A stretch of 64,000 nucleotides of DNA, taken from assembly GCA_000729835.1 (NCBI GenBank), contig JFHB01000024.1, forward strand, positions 124,001-188,000, given 5' to 3'. Made by a program: the position numbers and the translations under genes. The notes beneath the pieces were generated by a model. That model had not been told where the DNA came from, made no database searches, and was given only the letters and a program-made list of their open reading frames with translations. The first letter of the stretch is position 1. Each line of letters opens with the position of its first letter. This document shows, one piece after another, positions 11,261 to 20,051 of the stretch. This stretch comes from Atkinsonella hypoxylon (lineage: Eukaryota; Ascomycota; Sordariomycetes; Hypocreales; Clavicipitaceae).

Positions 11261-11742
11261 TTAATGATCAGCACGACCACTAGGTCCCTGTCTAGAGAGT
11301 CGGAGGTTCTTGTCAACGGCGAATTTTCGGGCGCATGAGTAGCCAGCGGCAAAGACAGCGAAGCCGACAACGACAGCTAGACGCGAGTTAGAGCAACAAG
11401 GCAAGGCATGTCTTCAAGCGAGTCGTATTTACCGAGGGGAAGTAACTCAGCAGGAATCTGCTTGAGCTTGCGCAATCGTTGAGATATGGTGTGGCCTGGA
11501 CAATTAAAAAACAAAAAGCTGTTAGTATACCTTATGGATAACTCGGTTGAGGTATTCCCTGATCTACCGAGCTCTTTCGATTGCGATAGCTCGGCACGTA
11601 CCGGCCTGGTCCTCCTTCTTTAAGTCATCCTTCGTTAGCTGAGGTCCCAAAAGCTAGACACATGTCGGTTAAAACGTACAGGAATGGGTCGCATCATGCG
11701 AGCCGTGGGGCGGAACATTCTGAGAGCTTGGGTGCCACGCAT
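11261..11742 (-). CDS. small mitochondrial inner-membrane protein of the NADH:ubiquinone reductase MLRQ (NDUFA4-like) family
   Basis: A spliced minus-strand gene too fragmented to show as one long frame. Exon 1 is 11742-11680 and starts MRGTQALRMFRPTARMMRPIP, an Arg-rich mitochondrial leader. Exon 2 ends at 11602 (LTKDDLKKEDQA), exon 3 is 11495-11433 (HTISQRLRKLKQIPAELLPL), and exon 4 is 11376-11261 (AVVVGFAVFAAGYSCARKF, then a basic tail with RLSRQGP). One membrane helix followed by a short basic tail is the MLRQ/B12D layout of small proteins attached to complex I or IV. The first intron is ambiguous: an acceptor at 11654 would make it only 26 nt, one at 11639 makes it 41 nt, and both keep the frame. 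I prefer the 41-nt version. The gene is divergent from COX12 and shares a 323-bp promoter with it. Confidence 0.78.
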
Positions 11743-12065
11743 TTTGAAGAGGGGAGACTGGTCTGCACACGAGTATGACGTTCAATGAAGCAATTGACAA
11801 AAATGTCGCCCGTCCCGAGGTGGTGTATGGAGGTAGCCGAACATGTCATGGGTTGGTTGCAATTGATGATTGATGAATCGTCGGCCCACTGCTCGGTTGT
11901 GGTTGCCTTACCCCATTGAATCCGATCCTGAGGCACAAATTGAGCCACCGATAACTGGAACATCTGTCAACGCAACAACCTCACTACCCAGTTATTCCAA
12001 TTCAATCGGCCACCCCCGCTACTCTAATACCCGGTCATCCAAGTTTTCAACCGAAACGATCAAAA
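11743..12065. promoter_or_regulatory. shared divergent promoter of two respiratory-chain genes (MLRQ-like and COX12)
   Basis: Only 323 bp separate the two start codons. A CCAAT box lies at 11997-12001, about 65 bp before COX12; CCAAT is the target of the fungal HAP complex, which controls respiratory genes. Co-regulation is an inference from this arrangement. Confidence 0.5.
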
Positions 12066-12634
12066 ATGGCGGAGAATGATGATCAGGAGCTCGTTACAAA
12101 ACCCTTCAAGTTTGTCACTGGTACGTCCGGATAATCCATCCCTTGTAAAAAATGACCTGATCGTAAACCGAGGCTAACATAACCCCCCAGCTGGTAAGCT
12201 CCCATCCGACCAAACCTGGAGCACGACTCTGAAGTTACTGAATCGCATTTTACGAAGTTCACAAAATACTAATAATAAGTGATTCTCTATAGGCACTGAT
12301 GCCCGCTTCCCCAACGTGAACCAGACCAAGCACTGCTGGCAGAACTATGTCGACTACCAGAAGTGCATCACCTTCAAGGACGAGAACTTTGCTCCCTGCC
12401 AGCAGGTATGTCAATTCTAGAGGACCCGGGCGCAGGTCCGGGCTACACGACGTTGCTAACCAGGTTATAGTTCAAGATGGCTTACCGATCATTGTGCCCC
12501 TCTGGATGGTATCAGCGATGGGACGAGCAGCGAGGTAAGATGAAGCCATGACTCAATCAACTGTGAGATACTTCGCTAACGTATCTATTATAGAAGCTGG
12601 AAACTTTCCGGTCAAATTGGACGCACAAGGTTGA
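12066..12634 (+). CDS. COX12: cytochrome c oxidase subunit 6b (Cox12)
   Basis: Exons 12066-12120, 12191-12193, 12293-12405, 12471-12534 and 12594-12634 give 91 residues. The protein starts MAENDDQELVTKPFKFVTAG and ends FPVKLDAQG. It has the twin-cysteine CHCH layout of this subunit: C-W-Q-N-Y-V-D-Y-Q-K-C (CX9C) and C-Q-Q-F-K-M-A-Y-R-S-L-C (CX10C), then PSGWYQRWDEQREAGNFP. Cox12 sits on the intermembrane-space side of complex IV and is imported through the Mia40 disulfide relay. The 3-nt exon CTG is the odd point. It is flanked by a 70-nt intron with GTACGT, GCTAAC and CCCAG and a 99-nt intron with GTAAGC, ACTAAT and TATAG. Skipping it also keeps the frame and only removes one Ala (T-A-G-T-D becomes T-G-T-D). 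Confidence 0.92.
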
Positions 12635-12958
12635 CAACTAGGTAGCGTGGATTTTGATTTGTGTTGGTAGAGAGGCAGTTGCAGCCATACTGCACTTGAA
12701 CAACTCAGTATACAGTCTTTACTACGGTTATCGGTTAAGAAGAAGCTTGTTTGAATAATAAAGATGAAATGTGACAAATGGTGCTTTGATTGATGAGTTT
12801 GAATTAAGTGAGGCAAATGCCTCACAAAATATAGCAGTTGCTGCCCAAGTAGTTTCCCATTTCACAAGAAAGGCCACGCCTTAGATGTAACGCCAAATAA
12901 ACCGCTTGCAAACAGATGTGTGTCCTCCCAACGCCGGTATCATGCAATGTCGTTAATA

Positions 12959-13798
12959 TCAAGCTGCCTCCTCATCAGATGAACTCATAAACTCGTCATC
13001 CTCGCCGAACCCGAAAAACGCTCGTGCTTTCCCTTTCCCTTTTGATCTCTCTGTTTCCTCAACCGGAGAGGATTCTTTCGAACTGGTCTTGTCATCGTCC
13101 CCGGAGGTGGACGAGCCTCCAGCTTGCTCACTAGAAGTGGAGCCGTGTGATGTGCTAAATAAGTTGTCGCTGTAATTGCCGGCCTTCATGGCTGCAGTGA
13201 CGGCTTCTCGGGTCCTCTCACTGCTTTCCTCCTTGTCTTCAACCCATTTTCCATCTAATCGGCCTTGGCCGCCGTTCTTGATTTGTGCCTGTTTCTCTTC
13301 CGACATTTTGACAATCTGTTCCCATCGTTGACGTCGTTTCTCCTTTTCTGTCCTTTCCATTTCCGGCTTAATAGCGAGATATTCTGCCAAGGCCTTGGCT
13401 TCATTGACTGTCCGCAGTCTGCGACCGTCCAAGTTGCGGCTAGATCCGTGGTCTTCTTGATTTTTCTTCTTGCGCGACGACATGCGTCCACCAGCAGCAC
13501 GCAACTGAGAGCCGAAACCACCCTTGCCGCCATATATCGGGATAGATAATCGTAGAGAGAGAAAGTCATCATGACTGCTTGATGAATATGTCGAAATAGG
13601 TGCTTCTGAGAATTCTGGGAGCTGTCGATTTGATAAGGTGGTGATGATGAGTCTATTGTCGGTGGGTGGTAGCCGTTCAATGATCTCCTCGCGGAGTTCT
13701 GAAATGGTTGTTGATGGCGGCATAGGTAACAATAATGTTGGAGGTAAGCCCAAGCCGCCAAAAGTGGCGATGAGCACGTTGAGTTTTTGAGGAGACAT
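12959..13798 (-). CDS. SDE2: Sde2: ubiquitin-fold splicing and genome-stability factor
   Basis: One exon, 279 residues, starting MSPQKLNVLIATFGGLG. Residues 1 to about 90 form a ubiquitin-like fold that ends in the processing signal G-G-K-G-G-F-G-S-Q-L-R-A-A-G. In fission yeast, deubiquitinating enzymes cut after the first G-G and release the Lys-starting C-terminal part, which joins the spliceosome and promotes excision of selected introns. The sequence after the cut is rich in Arg/Lys (RMSSRKKKN, a helical segment with RTEKEKRRQRWEQI), followed by a Ser-rich, acidic tail ending SSSDEEAA. An upstream in-frame extension to 14080 exists but lacks family likeness and contains the presumed leader, so the ATG at 13798 is preferred. 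It is divergent from RPS10. Confidence 0.88.
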   Translation of the reverse strand: MSPQKLNVLIATFGGLGLPPTLLLPMPPSTTISELREEIIERLPPTDNRLIITTLSNRQLPEFSEAPISTYSSSSHDDFLSLRLSIPIYGGKGGFGSQLRAAGGRMSSRKKKNQEDHGSSRNLDGRRLRTVNEAKALAEYLAIKPEMERTEKEKRRQRWEQIVKMSEEKQAQIKNGGQGRLDGKWVEDKEESSERTREAVTAAMKAGNYSDNLFSTSHGSTSSEQAGGSSTSGDDDKTSSKESSPVEETERSKGKGKARAFFGFGEDDEFMSSSDEEAA

Positions 13799-14136
13799 TT
13801 TTGTTGATGGAACTGTGTAGAGCGCGGCTGCTGTTAAAGGTGATGTAGTTTTGCAAATGTTGTAAGAGGAAATCTTTTTGCAGCCTGATCGAAGTTTACT
13901 TATAGAGTGCTGACACATGGAAACCTTAAAACAATCACGAGTATTACGATAAGACCGCGCTATCTTATCATCACGTGAATCGAGCCACAACACACAAAAA
14001 TCAAGCCGCCCCACTTCGCTACGTTCGAAATTGTTGTAGGGTTTCCGCCCACAAAAATAACCCATTTTGAGCCCAGGCACCTTCAGTCCGAAAATCTACC
14101 CTCCTCTAACATCGACCTCATCACCAAACCGCGACG
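13799..14136. promoter_or_regulatory. divergent promoter of SDE2 and RPS10 with a TCACGTGA palindrome
   Basis: 338 bp separate the start codons. The palindrome TCACGTGA at 13971-13978 is the same E-box as in the SEC31/RRM promoter. Its function is inferred. Confidence 0.45.
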
Positions 14137-14889
14137 ATGTTGATTCCGAAGGCCGACCGTAAGAAGATTCACGAGGTACTTGAGACCGATTGAACGAGAT
14201 TTGGAGAGATACACACATATATCTCTCCCGCGAGTTGCGAACAATTGTAACTGACAAAATACATCCTCCCGCAGTACCTCTTCCGCGAGGGTGTCCTGGT
14301 GGCCCAGAAGGACTTCAACCTTCCTAAGCACCCCGATATTGACACCAAGAACTTGTTCGTTATCAAGGCTTGCCAGTCCCTCAACTCACGCGGCTATGTC
14401 AAGACCCAGTTCTCTTGGCAATACTATTACTACACCTTGACGCCCGAAGGTCTCGACTACCTCCGCGAATGGTTGCATCTGCCCGCCGAGATCGTTCCCG
14501 CTACCCACATCAAGCAGCAGCGATCGCACGCTCCACCCCGTGGCATGCTCGGTGATGAAGAGCGCCGACGGCCTTTTGGCCGTGGCCGTGGTGGTGACCG
14601 TGGTGACCGTGGTGACCGTGAGGGTGGATATCGACGACGAGACGCTGGCGAGGGTAAGGAGGGTGGTGCTCCTGGCGAGTTTGCTCCTCAGTTGTGAGTT
14701 GATGTCCAGTCCTGTGTTTCTTCTCGGCAGCAGTGGGAGGTTTCGGGACGATAATGAAGTCGCCTTGCGCTGGCACCATTCACGCCCGATTCCGTTGCGA
14801 ACGGGGGACATGACTTTTACTAACTAATCGTTTTCTTCTGTAGCCGTGGTGCTGCCCGTGGTGCTGGACGTGGTACTCCCACTTCTTAG
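14137..14889 (+). CDS. RPS10: 40S ribosomal protein S10 (eS10)
   Basis: Exons 14137-14175, 14275-14693 and 14844-14889 give 167 residues. The protein starts MLIPKADRKKIHEYLFREGVLVAQKDF and carries the eS10 plectin-like winged-helix fold, with NLFVIKACQSLNSRGYVKTQFSWQYYYYTLTPEGLDYLREWLHLP. The C-terminal tail is Arg/Gly-rich with repeated G-D-R units, and the last exon adds R-G-A-A-R-G-A-G-R-G. S10 lies in the beak and mRNA-entry area of the small subunit. Two introns, one right after codon 13, match the usual placement of introns early in fungal ribosomal protein genes. The second intron has a clear ACTAAT branch and TTCTGTAG acceptor. Without it translation would stop two codons after the donor. 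Confidence 0.95.
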
Positions 14890-17077
14890 GCGAAGCAAAT
14901 TTATTTAAAAAGGGTTTCAATGTTTACGAGATGCATGAGCAATACAATTTACAAGGGAGAAAATCCCTTGAAAAATGTGTTACCCATCCAAGGTACCGAT
15001 CATGTACTCTAAAAAAAAACTTGGGGGGCAAAATTCTTACGATGAAAGATCTGCTTGGGTGGAACAGCTGAGTAGGAGACGTCGTGGGAGTTTTTGGAGG
15101 GGTCCGATCCTCGGACATGATTTTGCATCAGGATCACTATTCGCAATTAATGAGACATATTGCTTGCGAAATACTTCAAATTTCTAATTTGAAGAAACTT
15201 GTCTATATTACTCATGTGCCCTGGCTCATTGGTGATGGATGCGATGACGTATGTTGAAGAACGTGGAAGGAGCACTATGCCTCGCGTGTGCGAGAGACGT
15301 ATATAATGACAAGGGTCCCCTTGATCGATGCTGATTTGTAACCGAAAGATTGAGCTCTGGCAGTCTATGATGGGTCTCAACTTATAGAGCTTGCATGCAA
15401 ATGCTTATGTATGGGATGTGAGTCAAGATGCTGCAACGGCGTTTTGTCCTAAAATATGGCGCGAATGAAACTGTCCATACGTTTGCGAGCATCTATGCCA
15501 ACGGACCAACGCACGTATCACAACAGAAAATTGCCCACCGGGCCAAGTGTTGTAATCAGTTCTAGCTCAATATCAATGTGTCGATCAACAGGTTTCGCAG
15601 CTCAGCGTCACCATCAGGCTCGGTCCCATGTAGCAAAAGGTTTCCAGCCGACTTCAGAAATCTGCCGACCGGCCGTCGAGCCCACTCTTGATCCTTCAAA
15701 GAGCGGTGTCAGCGTTCCAAAAGCGAGCCAGGATAAATCCATGGTAGACAAGATCGCCATGCGTTTCCTGCATAAGCAGCATTAGGTGCCAGCGATGCAT
15801 GGTTTGGGAGGCTACTCCGTGCGTGGGCGTAACGAAGCGTGTTCCAATGCCAGATGCGGAAGATTCAACCGTGAAGGAAGTCAGTGGGGGAAGAGCGTGA
15901 ATTTGCCCGCTTTTCCCTTTCCCCGCTGGTTGGAGAGGACGCCTCCGACTCTGCGTTGAATAGATTAGGTAGCTTGGGTATCTAAGGTAATAAATAGGTA
16001 GAGAATGGGCGAGGTGTTATCCCAGTCCAGAGACACGCCACCTGGTATAGTGTCGCTTTGCCCAGGGAAGAGTTGTCATTAGTACTGATATTTGTTTTCT
16101 TGTGAGGACAACCGTGAGAATTCCGCTGCTGATGTCTGTGAGCGTTGTGTGTCCACGAATCGCCACAAATGCATTGCAGCGGCGGCTTGAGTCGCGGCAT
16201 TATTTACGACGCAGCATGTTGAAACCTCTCAACTCAACCCAAATCGGCGCTATACAGCAATGACGACCAAGGCAAGTCCAGATAGCCGCTTCGGACCACG
16301 TGTGTGCGGTACTTCCCATATCACTTCAATGCGATGCTGTGCTGAATCGTGGAGTGCCCTCGAGATACACTTTCGGACGTGATGCCCCCGGTGATGGTGG
16401 GGGAGGGGGGTGGAGGGGCGAAGGTAGCATCCTGGACTAGGCGGTCCTCGGCGGGGTTGTTGTTCTTGCCGTGGCCATGGCCATGTCATGACCAGGGGGC
16501 TTCTACGTCGAACTGAACGGAGATCAGGCGAGACCGAAAATCATTCTTTGCCGTGGCGTCCCTGAGAGTATGATAGGCTCGAGACTGTGCAGACGCCCCC
16601 GAGGGTCCCAACGAACGGTCCACGCACTTGGCTGTCGCCGCTGTCCCCTAAGAGCATTGGAAAGGCGAGCGAGCCCACGCTCTTCCTTGGTCTGTTCTTG
16701 CTGAGTTGGTGGGCTGTCAAGGTTATATAATAGAATGCGAGCCCCTCGCAACGTCACCGGCGAGACCGAAGCTTTCCTCTCCAGTCCTGAAAGTTTATTG
16801 TTTTTCTTGCAGCTTGGCCGACTGCCAGATCCTCATCCTGGGAATCACAAATACCTATACCTATTCACTGTTGGTATGTATGCTCGAAAGTAATCGCGAA
16901 TAATAAGATGGTTCTATACTGACAGAGTGCATGGCAGCTTTCACGTCGCCTCCTAGGTGACATACCTAGCCCCTCCGATCATCGCTTACTCGTGAAGCCG
17001 CGCTCGCATTGTGCACACACACGTATCGACCAGTAATTTTAATAATAACTGAAAAACGTAGAGAAATATCCTTCAAA
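14890..17077. other. 2.2-kb gene-free region upstream of the arabinitol dehydrogenase gene
   Basis: Only short unsupported frames occur on either strand (the longest is 109 codons at 15456-15785 and has no recognisable motif). An AGGTAG-rich patch lies at about 15965-16005 and a C-rich (minus strand G-rich) patch near 16400. The last part before 17078 should be the promoter of the dehydrogenase gene. I see no RNA gene. Confidence 0.5.
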
Positions 17078-18735
17078 ATGGCGAATCTTCCCAAGGAGAT
17101 GAAGGCTCTCAGGTATGTGTTATATATTTAAGCTCGTGGGTCTCGTCTAGCCATCAAGGTCCCCCCTACAGTGGCACCTACTTAGAGACCTCCCACAACC
17201 TGGCCAGTAGCAGGATTATCATCTCATTGACTCGTTGGTGATGCAGATATGAGAAGCCCGAGGATTGGTCCATTGTCAAAGTCCCCCTGCCGGAGTTGCG
17301 CGACAATGACGTTCTGGTCCAGGTAAAGGCCTGTGGTGTTTGTGGAACTGGTACATCAGCCTACCCTATTGCTCGTACAGGCACAACAACTAACAATGCT
17401 TTGTAGATCTGGTACGAATTTGTGGGATAATGTCTTGTGTGATGGATCATACTAAAGGTGCATAGCACATTCATGAGGGCGAATTTATTGCCAAGTTTCC
17501 TTTGATTCCCGGTCATGAGACTGTCGGTGTGGTTGCTGCGGTTGGAAAGGTACTTGCCTTGATTTACTTTGCAACCATGATGTGAATTACAAGACAAACA
17601 GGCTGACAAGGCTTCGTACAGAATGTCACAGAATTCAAGGTTGGTGACAAAGTTGCTGCCGACAACAGCGAGCTTTGCAACGAATGCTTCTACTGCCGCC
17701 GCGGCCAGCTCCTGTTGTGCGAGAACGTATGTGCATCGGCGTCACAAATGCAACACAATGCGAGCTTGCTGACATGAAACAGTTCAACGCCCATGGTGTC
17801 ACAATGAATGGTGGCTTCGCCGAATACTGTGCCTATCCCGCCGCCAAGGTGTTCAAGTTCAAGAACCTCAACTGGGTCGATGCTACCCTCCTGGAGCCTG
17901 CCTCTTGTGCTTGCCACGGTCTTGAGAAGATTCGCCCCAAGCTCGGCTCACACGTTCTCATGTTCGGTGCCGGCCCTACCGGTCTGGTAAGTATGCTGCA
18001 AATCATCGTGCCACGACATGGTCTCTCACACGCTGTTAGATGCTTGCCCAGCTCCTGCGACAGAACGGAGGCTGCCAGGTCACCATTGCAGCCCCCACGG
18101 GCTTGAAGATGGACCTTGCTAGAAGTCTCGAGGCCGCTGATACTTACATTGAACTGTCTCGAGAGAACCCCGATGCTCAGTTCGAGCAACTGAAGAAGGA
18201 CAATCCCTACGGTTTCGACATTGGTATGGACTCCTCAAGGTGCAAGCGCAAGTATTTGGACGCCGAAACTGACAGTCAAACAGTTGTCGAAGCTACTGGT
18301 TCCGTCAAGATCCTCGAAGACGCCATCAACTATGTTCGACGCGGAGGCACACTTGTCGTCTATGGGTATGCATAAAGCTTCCTGGACCAGTTACATATGT
18401 CATTCGATGATGACTGATTTGCAACAGTGTCTACGCCAGCGCCGCCAAGGTTTCTTGGCCCCCAGCCAAAATCTTTGGTGACGAAATCACCATTATCGGT
18501 TCCTTTTCAGAGACCTACATGTTCCGTACGTTTGAAGTTGCTTTCGTTGCTGTGCCACTGAACGGTCGCTGACATGTGTGTTTTCTCTCTAGCCGCTACC
18601 ATCGACTATCTCGACTCTGGAAAGGTCAAAACGAAGGGTATCGTCAACAAGACCTTCAAGCTGGAGGACTTTGACAAGGCCTTGCAGAGCATTAAGGACA
18701 AGAGCGCCATCAAGGCTGCTATTGTGTTCGACTAG
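17078..18735 (+). CDS. D-arabinitol dehydrogenase-like zinc-dependent MDR enzyme
   Basis: Ten exons (17078-17112, 17247-17350, 17407-17411, 17466-17549, 17622-17726, 17783-17986, 18040-18223, 18284-18365, 18428-18525, 18593-18735) give 347 residues. The protein is a medium-chain dehydrogenase. Catalytic-zinc ligands lie in CGVCGTDLH and GHE; a structural-zinc loop is C-x2-C-x2-C-x7-C (C-N-E-C-F-Y-C then C-E-N). The nucleotide-binding turn is F-G-A-G-P-T-G, and the end is IKAAIVFD. The overall pattern (MANLPKEMKALRYEKPEDWSI, NAHGVTMNGGFAEYCAYP, VVEATGSVKILEDAINYVRRGG) is that of fungal D-arabinitol dehydrogenases, which interconvert D-arabinitol and a ketopentose with NAD(P). Other polyol substrates are possible. 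Exon 3 is only 5 nt (ATCTG). It encodes the conserved D-L of CGTDLH together with one base from exon 2, and without it the frame breaks. Confidence 0.9.
17407..17411 (+). other. five-nucleotide microexon of the arabinitol dehydrogenase gene
   Basis: ATCTG lies between TTTGTAG (acceptor, with a CTAAC branch 14 nt upstream) and GTACGA (donor). The flanking introns are 56 and 54 nt. Joining C-T-G | ATCTG | CAC yields G-T-D-L-H, the invariant zinc-site sequence of the family. No other reading of this stretch supplies the Asp and Leu. Confidence 0.85.
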
Positions 18736-20051
18736 ACGGTTTCTAGAAAGGAAAGAAACACCGGGACGACTTTCAAGAATACTAGATCAAAGCTTGCATA
18801 GTTCTAGAGTAGACCTAGAAAGTTATCGCTAAAGGAAAACAATGCAGGTTCAAAAACGCAGATGTATCCTCGCAACCCAATTTGAATGATGACACCCAGG
18901 AATATGAAGACCCAAAAGTTGGATTTACTCACATCCGAAACCCATTGCACATGCGCAGACAGTAATGAGAAGCATGTGACGGACTGTTTGATCCGGACAT
19001 GAATTCCTTTCGTGTTTCAGAATGATTCGCGTTGACGATGAACAGAGTTGCAGTCACGATTGGCGAGGACGTAAGTTAATAAGTCGGCAATCATTCTGAG
19101 ACCAACGCCATTCAGATGACATTGATGAAAAGTTGGCTGGCGAGTTTATTCGGCCCGGCAGTTTGCGTTATGTAAAGCTTCGCTTGTTCAAGACCTTTTG
19201 TTCGTATCGCAGCTGATTTGGAAAGCAAGCCCAGGCGTCGACAGCGGGCTGGCATTGGCCAGTGGGTGGGTGAATGAGCGCTCAGGCATTGACCTATGAA
19301 ACCCCTGCAGAGCTCAAGCTGAGCGCTAGTACCTCCTACCGCGTACCCCGTACAACACGAGGCTGGGGGCGATAAGAAAGTAGATTGGGGCTTGTCCAAT
19401 GCCTGACCAGTGCCTGAACTGGTCTGAGCTGGTCCGAGCTGGTTCCCGGCCGCCCTACCAGTGCTAAACAAGGCGCCCATGAACGCTGCCGACGTCGTCA
19501 ATGACAAGCTGTTATCAGTACACAGACGCAGACACAGACACAGACACAGACACAGACACAGACACAGACACAGACGCAAACACACAGACACACAGACACA
19601 GACACCTTCGCCACACCCTTCACAGAGCCCTTGGCTTTTATTAGCCAGAACACAGCCATACGAGAATTGAATTTAACCTCATCTGCAGAGCCAACGTCTA
19701 CCTTGACCGTCTCGTGACTTTTCTCCATCATCCTCGCCGATTGGCGTCATTCGTCCCAACGAGGACTAAAAACAACAATAAAGAGGAAGAAAAGAGAAAA
19801 ACAACAAAAACAACAACAACAACAACAGATAAGACATCTCTTCTTCAGCATCTTCCATTCTTCTCCATCTTTGCGTGTCGTCCTCGCCCGACAAGATGCA
19901 AGGACCGCCCCTTGCCATCCCGCCCACGTAGTTGTCGTACTTTCCTCGGCTCTCCACTTGATCCAACGCGATAACAGTTTCCTTGTCATATTGCAAGAGC
20001 AAAAGGATAGCTCTTGACGCTCTATTAGTCCCATCTTTCGTTTTCGAGGGC
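18736..20051. other. intergenic region between arabinitol dehydrogenase and HUL4-like genes
   Basis: No conserved reading frame. It holds the ACACAG microsatellite (19520-19604), a CAACAA-rich tract near 19790-19830 and a pyrimidine-rich presumed leader of the HECT gene just before 20052. Confidence 0.5.
19520..19604. repeat. (GACACA)n microsatellite
   Basis: About 14 nearly perfect six-base units of GACACA/CAGACA type, with a few GACGCA variants at both ends. It is a simple tandem repeat in intergenic DNA; open frames over it (Thr/Asp/His or Cys/Val runs) are artefacts. Confidence 0.9.

Noticed and set aside
15456..15785. 109-codon frame in the region before the arabinitol dehydrogenase gene
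   Set aside because: No recognisable motif, no splice support and ordinary length for chance frames in this base composition.
19520..19604. Regular short repeats as a possible CRISPR array
   Set aside because: The units are six bases without spacers, and the organism is a eukaryote. It is a microsatellite.
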